NCBI GenBank assembly: GCA_934047225.1
Contig: CAKOHE010000054.1
Coordinates: forward strand, 1-64,000
Direction of reading: 5' to 3'
DNA: 64,000 nucleotides
DNA from: Ypsolopha sequella
Lineage: Eukaryota; Arthropoda; Insecta; Lepidoptera; Ypsolophidae
Part shown: piece by piece, positions 1 to 11,900 of the stretch
How positions within the stretch are numbered: position 1 is the stretch's first letter
Layout: each line of letters opens with the position of its first letter
Position numbers and translations under genes: made by a program
Notes under the pieces: generated by a model
Seen by the model: the letters and a program-made list of their open reading frames with translations, nothing else
Databases searched by the model: none
Told to the model about the DNA's origin: nothing

Positions 1-1446
1 ACCGCCATCTTGTTTTTCTCCGCCGCGTGCTCTTCGCGGGGTTCACACAGCACTGCAAAGGCGGCTTTAAACTGGGCAAGGTGCTCCGTCCTCGCGTGGA
101 GACTCCGGAGTCGGACAGGACCGTGCTTGAAGACATCCGCAGACGAGACCTCGTAGCACAGCATCGCCGTAGCAGCTACGCCGTAGCGGTTTGTACATGC
201 ACCAACTCTACCGGTCGATTCCTCAGCTCAGCGTGACGTCAGCGAAAAAATTCTTACGCCCTTCCCCTCAACGCATGACCCCCCTCCCCCTCACCCAACC
301 TCACCTCACCCCCTAAGGTCCACTTGAAAAACCCCTCCCCCCCCACCCGCGCACTTTTACTTCACCCCCCCGCGCTCTATCTCAGTTCCCTTAAGAGCTA
401 GAGCCCCGCGAAAACTTCCGTAGGCAAGAGGGGGCTCTGCCCAACATTTTGGCTCCGGCAGTTTTCTCCCCTTTCCCCCATTTCCCTAACCTTCCCCCCC
501 CTTTTTATTTATTTATTTATTTATTTTGTTGGCGTTTCTTTCCCCTCACATAACTTCACTCCCTCAGCCTTCCCAAATCTCTCCCTCTCCCCTTGCACAA
601 TTTTACCTCACCCCCCCGCAGTCTATTTCGGTTCCCTTAGAAGCTAGAGCTCCGCGAAAGCTTCCAGAGACAAGAGGAGGCCTAGCCCAACATTTTGACC
701 CTGGTAGTTTTCTCCCCCCCTCTCCCCTTTCCTCTTGCCTTTTCCCCCTTTTCCCCCTTTTCCATTCCTTCAAACCCAACCTCATCCCGTTAGGTTTTTG
801 AAGTTCTCCTCTTCCCCTTGCGGAATTTTCCTCACCCCCCCGCGCTCTATGTCGGTATCTGTTGGTCCTAGAGATCTTCCGCTGCGTTGAGGGATTACTA
901 ACATTTTGGCTCCTAAGTATTCGCTGATTTTAAAATTTTTTAACACATTTTAATTTTTAATTGTACCCAAATTTTTTTTTTTCTAATTTCTAATTTTCTA
1001 ATTTTGTGAACATAACTGCGATACTATGATACTGTGATATATTTAATACTGTGATAGACTTGTTTGGATTTATTCATTTTGTTTTAGGCTATTGCCACAT
1101 ATAAATTAATCTTACATTCTGATATAATATCTTTTCCAATTATTTAAATTTTACTTCTCATTTTAACTATTTTTTTTTATAGTTGGCTTTTGCCCCTTTT
1201 TGAACTTATACATTGTGATCTTTAGTAATATTTAATTTTAATTTAATCTAAATTGTTACTGATAAGGCTGTGATAGTAGAGCTGTGATATTCTGTATTGA
1301 TGATTAGTAACATTTGAAATTATTTTAAATTATTGCTATTGCACCATCAAATTTTGTTTATTTATCTTATGGCTATTGCCCCATTTTGAAATTGTTTGTT
1401 ATTTATTTGCTTCATTTGTGCTCTTGACCAAACGTCCAAACAAACA
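1..1446 (+). promoter_or_regulatory. E1 5'UTR with about three imperfect tandem units
   Basis: Non-coding leader of E1. The first 240 bases are GC-rich without an identifiable gene. From about 349 to 930 a block recurs three times: a CTCACCCCCCCGC-type C-run followed by a CTCTAT/GTCTAT box (ends at 380, 626 and 850), then CTAGAG, CCGCGAAA-type and AACATTTTGGCTCC-type sequence. Spacing is about 246 and 224 bases. From about 930 to 1446 the sequence turns AT-rich, with repeated GTGATA and GGCTWTTGCC motifs. By analogy with LINE monomers such units could carry promoter activity; that is inference. Confidence 0.6.
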
Positions 1447-3480
1447 ATGTCTGCGAAATCCGGCAGCACTACCTCCAGGGCGTCGGCTAGCTCCAGAGCC
1501 AAGGCCAATACTGCGAGTGCCCCTGTCCAAACCAGGGCACCACGTAAGCCCCTCCTTGTGGGAGTGCTCAAGGCGAATGCAAGCACTGGGGAGATCAAAT
1601 CCCAGCTGAACTCACCGGCTCCCTCCGAAGTTTCCGACATCGATGCGGTTTTCGCACAGGGAGATGATGATGGATGGTCGGAAGCTTCGGTTAATTCCCG
1701 CAACATGTCACGCCTCAGCCTTTTACCTTCCCGAGGCAAAAAAACCCCTGGAGTGGTCAAAGACCAAGCCTCGATACAGGCAAATGACCTACTTCTGAGA
1801 GGTAAGGAGGCCCTAGAAAAGGCAGGGAACATGAAGCGGGAATGCAAGGCGGAGGCTCTCGAGTGCCTTGAGGGCCTGTATGAAACGGTGCTTTCTCTGT
1901 CCGACTCCCGCTCCCGACATATAAACAACTTGGAGCGGGAAAAAACGAATCGTGCGCGGGAACTTGTCCATGTGGAGCGAGCTCATAATAAACAGCTAAC
2001 AGAGCTCCACACCTCCCACGCCGTTGCGTTGACCCAGGCTAGGGCCGACATCTCAACCACGCTGACGGAAACCCAAGCGATAAGAGCGTGGCTTGGGTAT
2101 GAGATGGACGGCCCTATAAAGGCAATAGGTCGGATAGGGGAAAACGTCCTCCGGCTGACTGAACTAGTGAGTCAAGACCAAACTCGAGCTGCGGCAACAC
2201 CGAAGTCAACACAGGGCCCAGAACCAGCACTTATTGATGAGCTGGGGGCCCTGTCAAACAAGGTGGCAATGGTGTCGAACCAGCTGGACTCGCTGAGACG
2301 TCAGCTGGAGGAAAAAGAGACAGGGGTCCAAAGGGCACCTTCTGTTAGTGGATCCTCTCTCAATCAGAGCCAGGTCTTAGATCCTCGCATAGACGGCATC
2401 TGCAATGACCTAGCAATTGTAAGGTCTCTTGTAGAAAGGATAGAGGAGAGACCACTTTGCCGGGTGGAACAGATGCCGTCGGTAAACGAGGACAGCCTGC
2501 GGGGCGTTATAGTCCCGGTGCTGAGGAGCATTGAGCAGGTTGGCTCAGATGTGAAGGCCATAGGTGATTCTTGTAGAAAACAAGAAACTGCACCTCCTAG
2601 CCTCAACCAGGAGATGGCCTTCACCGACATCAAAGATGCGATAGCCGACCTAAAGTCCGGTCTCCTCAGCACGGAGACAAGACCCACCTACGCACAGGCT
2701 CTGAAAATGCCTACTCGAGGAGGTCCAGCACACACGCTCATCATCTCGGCGACCGATCAGGGAATGACAGGAGATCAGGTCGTCGAAAAACTCGAGCAGG
2801 TGCTGGATACCAAATCGACGGGTATTAGAGTGGATCGCTGCAGAAAGGCTGCCAATGGAAAGGTGGTACTGAGCTGCAGCAAAAGGGAGGATCTAAACAA
2901 GATCTCTTCCAAACTCGGAAAGAGTGGACAGGGGTTAACGTCAAGGGAGGCCAAGTCAAAGCTTCCCATGGTCATTATCCGCAACGTTCTGTCCCATCGT
3001 ACAGACCAGTTTGTAGCTGAATCACTGTTAACTCAGAATCAGCACCTACTGAAGGGTATAGACGTTAAGACGGAGACCCTCAGAATCGCTTTCCGTAGAA
3101 AGGCGCGCAACCCTCATGAGTGCCACTTAATCGTGGAACTTACGCCCGCTCTCTACCAGCGGTTTGCAGAAGCGGGGCAGGTCTACATAGGTCTGCAGCG
3201 TCGCTCGATCGAGGACCACTCGCCACTGGTGCAGTGCACGGGATGTCTTGAATACGGGCACACAAAGAAACTGTGCAAGCAAAAGGACATCTCGTGCAGT
3301 CACTGTGGCGGAGCACATACCTATGTTGACTGCTCTGCAAAGGCATCGCAGGCCATCTGCGTTAACTGCAAGAAGGCAAAGTTCCCCGAAGCCGATCTGG
3401 CACACAATGCCTTTGATGGCGAGTGCCCGATAAGGCGAAAGTGGGACTCCATAGCGAGGTCACGCGTCGCGTATTGCTGA
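1447..3480 (+). CDS. E1 ORF1, gag-like nucleic-acid-binding protein
   Basis: 677 aa. The start at 1447 (MSAKSG) is preferred over an in-frame ATG at 1396 because the E3 homologue starts at the matching place and the 17 extra residues are not conserved. N-terminus: Ser/Ala-rich, basic. It is followed by a segment conserved in all families here (GKEALEKAGN, then LYETVLSLSDSRSRH) and a long charged, probably coiled-coil middle. The C-terminal third has three zinc knuckles starting near residue 597: C-x2-C-x4-H-x4-C, C-x2-C-x3-H-x4-C and a longer C-x2-C-x11-H-x6-C. Known role of R1-type ORF1 proteins: bind the element RNA, form the RNP and, in telomeric families, help target telomeres. It ends with SRVAYC and a TGA that overlaps the ORF2 reading frame. 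Confidence 0.92.
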   Translation: MSAKSGSTTSRASASSRAKANTASAPVQTRAPRKPLLVGVLKANASTGEIKSQLNSPAPSEVSDIDAVFAQGDDDGWSEASVNSRNMSRLSLLPSRGKKTPGVVKDQASIQANDLLLRGKEALEKAGNMKRECKAEALECLEGLYETVLSLSDSRSRHINNLEREKTNRARELVHVERAHNKQLTELHTSHAVALTQARADISTTLTETQAIRAWLGYEMDGPIKAIGRIGENVLRLTELVSQDQTRAAATPKSTQGPEPALIDELGALSNKVAMVSNQLDSLRRQLEEKETGVQRAPSVSGSSLNQSQVLDPRIDGICNDLAIVRSLVERIEERPLCRVEQMPSVNEDSLRGVIVPVLRSIEQVGSDVKAIGDSCRKQETAPPSLNQEMAFTDIKDAIADLKSGLLSTETRPTYAQALKMPTRGGPAHTLIISATDQGMTGDQVVEKLEQVLDTKSTGIRVDRCRKAANGKVVLSCSKREDLNKISSKLGKSGQGLTSREAKSKLPMVIIRNVLSHRTDQFVAESLLTQNQHLLKGIDVKTETLRIAFRRKARNPHECHLIVELTPALYQRFAEAGQVYIGLQRRSIEDHSPLVQCTGCLEYGHTKKLCKQKDISCSHCGGAHTYVDCSAKASQAICVNCKKAKFPEADLAHNAFDGECPIRRKWDSIARSRVAYC

Positions 3481-3487
3481 GGGCACC

Positions 3488-6400
3488 ATGGCAAATGGAA
3501 GTGACCTCTCCCTCTCAGGTAAAACTAGGGATGGCAAGTTGAAAATCATCCAGGTCAACTTACAACGTTCCAAACTGGCGACTGCGGAGTTAATGAGCAA
3601 GGCTCACACTAACCGGGTATCCGTCGCCCTTGTCCAAGAACCGTACGTTGGTACCAAGGGCGTATTAAAACAGTACCCGGATACAAGGGTGATTCAGCTC
3701 ACAGCAGGTCGCCAAAAGCCTGTCAAGGCAGCTGTCGTTGTTTTTGGTGGGGAGCTGGAGGTCATTCATGACCCTCAGCTGGTCACCGAGAACATCACGG
3801 CTGTCTTGCTAAAGGCTGGGGAACTTAAGTTGGCCGTGCTATCCATATACCTGGAGGGAGATGAAGATTTGGAACCTTACCTTGGCAGAATCCGCTTTGT
3901 CTGCTCTAAGCTGCAGACCAGGAATGTCATCTTGGCAGGGGACGTCAACGCATGGAGTCCCTGGTGGGGAAGTGTTTCCGAAGACCACCGGGGAGCCGAA
4001 TACAGTTCTTTCCTTAATGAAATGGATTTCCAGATCCTGAACACAGGTAATGTACCCACTTTCGAGGTATACAGGGGAGGCCGTATGTGTACAAGCAGAG
4101 TCGACGTAACGGCCTGCAGCCTCCAGCTCTTAGATAAGATGGACGGATGGAGGGTCGACAGAGAGCTAATTATATCGGATCATAATGCCGTTACCTACCA
4201 CGTACGTCTGGGGAAAGAACTCGAAATCCTGAGACCCCAGACGACACGTGTGTACAACACTGGCAAGGCCGATTGGCTGGCTTTCGACCGCTCTGTCCGC
4301 TCCAGATTAGAAGAGAGCAACCTGACCGCCTCGCGAGTGGAGTCCATTGAAACGCCTGAGGAGTTGGAAACATTTCTTGACTCCTACCTAACGGAAATCT
4401 CTCACGTTTGTGAAGAGACCATACCCAAGGTGGGAGTCCGAAAGGGAAGACATCCGCTGCCGTGGTGGAGCCCCGCTCTGGAGCGTCTCAGAAGAGACGC
4501 TATAACCAAGAAGCGGCGCATCCGGTGTGCAGCGGATCGAAGAAGGCAACTTGTCGTTGACACTTACCTGGAGGCAAAACAGCGCTACAAAGAGGCGGCG
4601 CAAGAAGCGCAAAACGCCAGCTGGAAGCAGTTTTGCACAAAACAGGATAGAGAGAGTTTGTGGGACGGCGTGTACAGGGTCATCAGAAGGACTGTAAAAA
4701 GAAGAGAGGACCAACTTCTGTGCGATCAAAACGGAACTCTAAGTCCGAAAGAGTCGGCAGAGAGACTGGCTCTCACGTTCTTCCCGGATGATCCTGTAGA
4801 CACCGAGTCCGCAGACCAACGCCAGATACGTGCGATATCGGAGAGTTCAGTCCTCGAACTTCAGGACCAACTGAGTACCGACGATGCACCTTTTACCGGA
4901 GCGGAGCTTGAAGCGGTGTTGAGATCTCTCAACCCTAAGAAAGCTCCAGGTCCGGATGGGTGGACCGCGGACATATGCGAGCGGGCAATCCGTTGTGACC
5001 GGGAAGTGTTCCTAGCCATCGCAAATAAATGCCTGGCCTTGGGCCACTTTCCGGTTAGATGGAAGTCAGCTCACGTATGCATACTCAGAAAGCCCGCAAA
5101 GGAGGACTACTCGGACCCGAGGGCACATCGGCCAATTGGACTCCTACCTGTTATGGGCAAAACTGTGGAAAAACTCCTGGTAACCCGAATAAGATGGCAT
5201 ATACTACCTTCACTCAATAGTAGGCAGTATGGCTTTGTGCCACAAAAAAGCACTGAGGATTCCCTCTATGATCTGGTGGGACACGTACGATCTGAAATCA
5301 AACACAAGAAGATCGTACTTATGGTCTCGCTGGACATAGAGGGGGCCTTTGACAATGCTTGGTGGCCGGCTCTGAAAGTCCAACTCCTCGCACACAAATG
5401 CCCTGCGAACATTTACAAACTAGTGGCCTCATACCTGGAGGACCGACGAGTTAAGGTCCACTATGCGAGGGAAAGTTGGGAAAAGGGAACCAGCAAGGGT
5501 TGTGTCCAGGGATCGATAGCGGGCCCCCTATTCTGGAACCTGATTCTCAACCCCCTGCTCACACTCCTTGAGCAGGAAGGGGTGTACTGTCAGGCCTACG
5601 CAGACGATGTTGTCTTGGTGTTCTCCGAGTTCACCACGGCCCCCCTGCAGGCGAGAGCCAACGCGGCCCTCCAGAAGGTGCGGGACTGGGGGCTCAAAAA
5701 TAAGCTTAACTTCGCGGCGCAAAAAACTTTTGCGATGGTTCTTACGCGCAAGCTAAAATTTGAGCCCCCAGTCATTAGCATGGCTGGAGTGCTTTTGCCG
5801 CTCGTGCAGGAAATCCGCCTGCTAGGTGTTATCATAGATAACAAACTCACTTTTAATGCGCACGTATCGGCTGTTTGTAGAAAAGTCACTGACATCTACA
5901 AGCAGCTGGCGTGCGCGGCAAGGGTGAGTTGGGGTTTGAGCCAGGAGATCATCAGGACGATATACGTGTCGGTGATAGAGCCGATCGTGCTGTACGCGGC
6001 AAGCGCATGGGCCCCCGCTGCGGAAAAGCTGATGGTTATTAACCAGCTAGAGTCTCTGCAACGGGGATTTGCACAGAAAATGTGCAAGGCGTACCGCACG
6101 GTGTCTCTATCATCGGCCCTAGTGCTGGCAGATGCACTCCCCCTCGATCTTAGGATCCAGGAGGCTGCTAGTCTGTACAGGGCAAAGCGAGGAGAAAACG
6201 TAGCGCAGATACCTGACGATAGAAGGGCGGAACGACGTGTGCCATACGACATAAAGTCGCATCCAGCGGAACGAGAGGTTTTAGACTTCGAGTGCCTACA
6301 CCTTCCACAGTTGCCGCTCATAATATCACCGGGCCCTGTATTTACACCGATGGTAGTAAAATACAGGGCAAGGTCGGAGCGGCACTCACGTGGTGGAAGG

Positions 6401-7197
6401 ACGGAAGGGAGACCAAGTACTCGAAGTTCCGCCTCGAGTCTTACTGCACGGTCTTTCAGTCGGAAATGTACGCGTTGCTCAGGGCTGTGGAGCAGGTCAG
6501 GAGCGGCAAGGAGCCGCTCGTAAACATTCTGAGCGACTCCAGATCATCGTTGGACCTGCTCCGAAGCCAGGAGGTATTACACCCCCTGGCACACAGCATT
6601 GAGCGATGCGTGCATGACATCCGGCAGGGGGGCCGTGACGTGAGACTGTTCTGGCTGAGGGCACACGTCGGTACGCCTGGAAACGAACGCGCGGACGAGC
6701 TGGCTAAAGACGCTGCCCTCCACAAAAAATCCTCGGCCAATTATGATGCCATCCCCACCTCCTATATCAAAAGGACCATACGGGAGGGGACTGTCCTGAA
6801 GTGGCAGTGTAGGTACGACTCCACAAGCACGGGGGGAGTTACAAAGGCCTTCCTTCCAGACGTGGCGAAAGCCCACAACGTCATAAGGAAGGTCAAATTA
6901 ACTCCCCCGATCGTACAAGCCCTAACAGGGCATGGTGGTTTTGCGTCGTACCTGCACAGATTTAAACTGAAGGACAGTCCCGCTTGCGTATGTGATCCTG
7001 AGGTGGAGGAAACAATATGGCACATAATCTTTGAGTGCCCGAGGTTCGGTCTGTGGAGGGCTAACCTGGAGATGGAAATGGACACAACATTTAAGAAAGA
7101 AAAGCTGCCGGAAATAATAGCAGATGGAGAGCAGAGGGATGCTCTCCTAAAATATTTAGACAGGGTTGTGAGATGTGCGGCCAAGAGGAATAAATAG
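3488..7197 (+). pseudogene. E1 ORF2, endonuclease-RT-RNase H polyprotein broken by a frameshift
   Basis: Two overlapping open frames make up one ORF2. Frame 2 (3488-6523) carries the APE-type endonuclease (QEPYV, GDVNAW, SDHN) and the reverse transcriptase (KAPGPDGW, SLDIEGAFDNAWW, YADD near residue 704). Frame 1 (from about 6292 to 7197) carries RNase H (TDGS, QSEMYALL, LSDSRSS, HVGTPGNERADELAK) and the C-terminal CVCD...H...C finger. Compared with E3, the segment between FEC and the GPC of RNase H is 10 bases shorter, which accounts for the frame change near 6285-6300. No other lesion is seen. This is the only family with an ATG (3488) just after the ORF1 stop. The protein ends KRNK-stop, as in E2 and E3, with no helicase extension. 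Confidence 0.88.
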
Positions 7198-7798
7198 GAA
7201 AAGGAAACATTATTTATTTTACATATATAAGATCTTGTTTTGTTTTCTTTGTGATTTAATTTTAAATTAACATATCTGTCTAAATTGTCATTTAATTGTA
7301 ATAATGTACGCATAATTAAATTAAATCTTATCCTATTTTATTTTTCATGTATAATTTTAATCATTTATTTATAATTTATCAATATATCATTTATTAGGCT
7401 CGGGAGGGCTCCTCCGTCCAGTTTTAAAACTTCATTCTTATATATGAACTAAAGACTATTGTTAGTTTTAATATTGGTTAAGATGTAATGCAAAAAAAAA
7501 AAAAAATTATTAAAAAGAAAAAATAAGAAAGAAAAAGATATTTATATCATAAGTATTTAAAAAGATGACAGTTGTAAAACAGAAAGAAAAGTAAAAGAAA
7601 AGAAAAGAAGAAAAAATAAAAAACTAAAGACGAAGATTTTATTTTTACATTCTAGTTAAGTTAAGTATAAGATGTATCATATGACGGAGGACCCCACCCA
7701 AAGATGACCAAAACGGGTCACATATAATTAATACATAAATAAAAAGGCCCCTGACCATCCATGTCAGGGGAAAGCCTGCAAATCAGAAAAGTTGATTT

Positions 7799-7831
<33 letters not shown>
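7198..7831 (+). other. E1 3'UTR with long-range stem, internal A-rich tract, terminal hairpin and poly(A)
   Basis: AT-rich and non-coding. TCCTCCGTC at 7410-7418 is the exact reverse complement of GACGGAGGA at 7683-7691; GGG/CCC outside it can extend the helix. Between them lies an A-rich stretch (about 7490-7640). After the stem come GGGTCACAT (about 7715) and a strong terminal hairpin, CCCCTGAC (7748-7755) with GTCAGGGG (7763-7770) around a 7-base loop, then poly(A). E2 and E3 have the same layout, which suggests that the RNA fold is recognised during priming of reverse transcription. Confidence 0.7.
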
Positions 7832-7834
<3 letters not shown>

Positions 7835-8408
7835 AACCTAACCTAACCTAACCTAACCTAACCTAACCTAACCTAACCTAACCTAACCTAACCTAACCTA
7901 ACCTAACCTAACCTAACCTAACCTAACCTAACCTAACCTAACCTAACCTAACCTAACCTAACCTAACCTAACCTAACCTAACCTAACCTAACCTAACCTA
8001 ACCTAACCTAACCTAACCTAACCTAACCTAACCTAACCTAACCTAACCTAACCTAACCTAACCTAACCTAACCTAACCTAACCTAACCTAACCTAACCTA
8101 ACCTAACCTAACCTAACCTAACCTAACCTAACCTAACCTAACCTAACCTAACCTAACCTAACCTAACCTAACCTAACCTAACCTAACCTAACCTAACCTA
8201 ACCTAACCTAACCTAACCTAACCTAACCTAACCTAACCTAACCTAACCTAACCTAACCTAACCTAACCTAACCTAACCTAACCTAACCTAACCTAACCTA
8301 ACCTAACCTAACCTAACCTAACCTAACCTAACCTAACCTAACCTAACCTAACCTAACCTAACCTAACCTAACCTAACCTAACCTAACCTAACCTAACCTA
8401 ACCTAACC
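7832..8408. repeat. Telomeric (CCTAA)n array, about 115 units
   Basis: Uninterrupted CCTAA repeats (TTAGG on the minus strand) directly after the E1 poly(A). I see no variant units. It ends CCTAACC and is followed by truncated E2. This is the longest array in the window. Confidence 0.98.
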
Positions 8409-8409
8409 C

Positions 8410-8952
8410 GATGCTAGGGAGGCGACAAACAAGTTGCCGTTGGCCGCCATCCGCAACGTCTTGGCCTATCACAGCGACCAAGACGTTATTGGGTCCCTCC
8501 TTAGTCAGAATAAACACCTTCTGACAGGAGTGGACTTAAAAGCGGAGTGCCCTAGAGTGCTTTACCGCCGTAAAGCGCGAAACCCGCATGAGTGCCACAT
8601 AATCGTGGAGCTATCCTCAGAGCTTTGGAAGCGGTTCACGGAGGCGGGCTCAGTCTACGTGGGTCTTCAGAAGAGGTCGATTGAGGACCACTCACCGCTA
8701 GTGCAGTGCACGGGATGCCTAGAATACGGCCACTCTAAAAGAGTGTGCAAGAGTGAAGGCATCGCGTGCAGTCACTGCGGTGAGTCTCACACCCGCGTGG
8801 ATTGTCCGCACAAAGCGAAACCGCCCGTTTGTGTGAACTGCCGAAAAGCTAAGCTCCACGATTCTGATCTGGCACATAATGCTTTTAGCGACGTATGCCA
8901 GATCAGACAGAAGTGGGACTCTTTAGCGAGGTCTCGCGTGGCGTATTGCTGA
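8410..8952 (+). pseudogene. E2 ORF1, C-terminal fragment with zinc knuckles
   Basis: Open in frame from the telomere junction to the TGA at 8950-8952 (180 codons). It aligns with the C-terminal part of E1 and E3 ORF1 (KLPLAAIRNVL, RRKARNPHECH) and keeps all three zinc knuckles (first at CTGCLEYGH). The N-terminal and coiled-coil parts are absent and no start codon of its own is evident. It is a truncation product rather than a working gene. Confidence 0.9.
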
Positions 8953-11900
8953 GGGCACCGCGGCGAACGGCGGCGTTGTCCCTCCCCTCGGTAACACTTC
9001 GGACAGCAGACTTTTATTCATCCAGGCCAATTTACAGCGAGCCAAGCTGGCGACTCAGGAGCTCTTGTGCAAAGCCCACTCTAACCGGGTCTCAGTCGCC
9101 CTAGTCCAGGAACCATATGTTGGGAATAAGGGCGAACTGAAACAGTACCCGGGCACAAGAGTAATCCAAATGTCGTCAGCCCGCCAAAAACCAGTAAAGG
9201 CTGCTGTGGTGATTTTCGGTGGTGAGCTGGAGGTCATTCATGATCCCCAGCTCGTCACTGAGAACATCGCTGCGGTACTGCTGAAGGCAGGCTCGTTAAA
9301 ATTGGCCGTGCTGTCCATTTACCTTGAGGGGGACGAAGACTTGGAGCCCTACCTCCATCGAGTCCAGTATGTCTGCTCCAAATTGCAGACTAAAAATGTC
9401 ATCCTAGCAGGGGATGTCAACGCGTGGAGCCCCTGGTGGGGAAGTGATTCCGAGGATCACAGGGGCTCAGTCTACAGATCCTTCCTTGAGGCCATGGACT
9501 TCCAGATCCTGAACACAGGCAACATCCCCACCTTCGAGGTATACAGGGGAGGCCGTATGTGCACAAGCCGAGTGGACGTGACAGCATGCGGCCTCGAGCT
9601 CTTAGATAGAATGGGTGGATGGAAAGTTGACAGGGAGCTGATCACATCAGACCATAATGCAATCACCTACCACGTGTGTCTTGAGAGGGAACTGGAAACC
9701 CTTAAACCTCCGAGCACACGTGTGTACAACACAGCTAAGTCTGATTGGTCAGCTTTCGGCCACACCGTCCGCTCCGGACTAAAAGAGAGCAACCTGACTG
9801 CCTCGAAGGTGAGGTCTGTAACCACGCCTGAGGAACTGGAGTCTGCCCTTGACTCTTACCTTTCGGTGATCTCTCACGCATGTGAAGAGTCAATACCGAA
9901 GGTAGGAGTCCCAAAAGGAAGGAAACCATTGCCGTGGTGGACCCCCGCTCTGGAGCGTCTCAAGAGAGACGCCAAGACCAAGAGGCGGAGGGTACGGAAC
10001 GCCGCGGCGGTTAGAAGACAACACGTTGTTGACCAATACTTAGAAGCAAATCAGCGATATAAAGCGGCGGTGCAAGATGCACAGACCGCTAGCTGGAAGC
10101 AGTTTTGCGCAAAGCAGGATAGGGAAAGTCTATGGGACGGCGTGTATAGGGTCATCAGGAGAACTGCAAAACGACAGGAGGACCAGCTGCTCGTAGACAC
10201 AACTGGGAATACCCTTGGTTCCAAAGAGTCTGCAGAGCTGCTGGCTCTTACGTTCTTCCCTGATGACTCCGTAGACGACGAAACCCCTACCCAACGGCAA
10301 ATACGCGAGAGCTCGGAGGTGTCAGTTCATCAACTCCTGGATAAACTCAGTCCAAACGATCCGCCCTTCACGGCCGCGGAGCTTGACTCGGTTTTGAGTA
10401 ATCTCAACCCGAGGAAGGCTCCGGGCCCTGACGGGTGGACAGCGGACATATGTGAGCGAGCAATCCGGATCGCGCCGGAGGTGTTCCTTGAATTTGCCAA
10501 CAAATGCTTGGAAATTGGACACTTTCCGGCGCGGTGGAAGCTCGCTCACGTATGCATCTTCCGCAAATCCGGGAGGGATGACTACACCATACCGAAGGCG
10601 CACAGACCGATAGGACTCCTTCCTGTTATGGGCAAAATTGTGGAAAAGCTTCTGGTATCCCGTATAGGATGGCATATACTACCTTTCCTAAACTCCAGGC
10701 AGTACGGTTTTATGCCACAAAAAAGCACCGAAGACTCCCTCTATGACCTTGTGGGACATGTCCGTTCCCAAATTGAGAGAAGGAATATCACCCTCATGAT
10801 CTCGCTGGACATAGAGGGAGCCTTCGATAATGCTTGGTGGCCGGCTTTAAAGACACAACTCCTCGCTCACAGATGCCCTGGTAACATTTACGGACTCGTG
10901 GCCTCATACTTGGAAAATCGCTCCATTAAGGTTAGTTATGCAAGGGAGTGTTGGGAAAAGGGTACCAACAAGGGGTGCATCCAAGGCTCTATAGCTGGAC
11001 CCGCCTTTTGGATCCTTATTCTCAACACCCTGCTCGAAGAACTCGAGCAGGATGGGGTGCACTGCCAGGCCTTTGCGGACGATGTGGTTCTGGTGATCTC
11101 CGGGTCCACTATCCCCCCCCTACAGGCGAGAGCAAATGCGGCGCTCCAACGTGTTCTGGACTGGGGGCTCAAAAATAAGTTGAAGTTTGCACCACACAAA
11201 ACTTTTGCGATGGTGCTAACACGTAAACTTAAGTTTGAGCCTCCGGTCATCTGCATGGACGGGGTGCCGCTGCCACTTGTGCAGCAGATCCGCCTATTGG
11301 GGGTGATTATTGACCACAAGCTCACCTTCAATGCACACGTGTCAGCTGTTTGCAGGAAAGTCACCGACATCTACAAGCAGCTGGCATGTGCAGCTAGGGT
11401 GAGCTGGGGTCTGAACCGGGAGGTCATCAGAACCATTTACGTCTCGGTGATAGAGCCCATCGTGCTGTACGCAGCAAGTGTGTGGGCGCCGGCTGCGGAG
11501 AAGCTGATGATCAAAAATCAACTTGAATCTCTGCAGCGGGGGTTCGCACAAAAGCTATGTAAGGCGTACCGCACGGTGTCTCTGTCATCGGCTCTGATCC
11601 TGGCAGATGTACTCCCCCTTGACCTTAGAGTACAAGAGGCCGCGAGTCTGTACAGGGCAAAGCGAGGAGTCAGAATTGAGCAGATCCCTGCCGACAGACC
11701 AGTCGAACAGCGCGTTCCTTGGCAGCGGTTCCCGCATCCAGCGTCTAAACAGCCACTGAGCTTCGAGTGCGTGGATGACCTCAGCCACGACACCGTCAGC
11801 GCTCACCAAATTGCCGGCCCCTGTATCTTTACTGATGGCAGTAAGATACAGGGGAAGGTGGGTGCTGCGTTGACGTGGTGGCGGGACGGTAAGGAGACCA

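Larger units (their letters stand above)
1..7831 (+). mobile_element. E1: telomeric non-LTR retrotransposon, short (helicase-less) lineage
   Basis: TRAS-like LINE: C/T-rich 5'UTR, ORF1 (gag-like), ORF2 (endonuclease-RT-RNase H), 3'UTR and poly(A) (about 7803-7831) that joins directly to a CCTAA array. No telomeric repeat precedes it, so the true 5' end may lie upstream of the window. The protein sequences are clearly related to E2 and E3 but form a separate subfamily. ORF2 carries one frameshift near 6285-6300, so this copy is probably not autonomous. Poly(A)-CCTAA is the orientation known for Bombyx TRAS elements; SART elements lie the other way round. Confidence 0.9.

Noticed and set aside
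1396..1446. Upstream ATG for E1 ORF1
   Set aside because: The extra 17 residues are hydrophobic leader translation not conserved in E3; the ATG at 1447 fits the family start.
7832..8408. CRISPR-like or satellite array
   Set aside because: Five-base CCTAA units without spacers are insect telomeric repeats.
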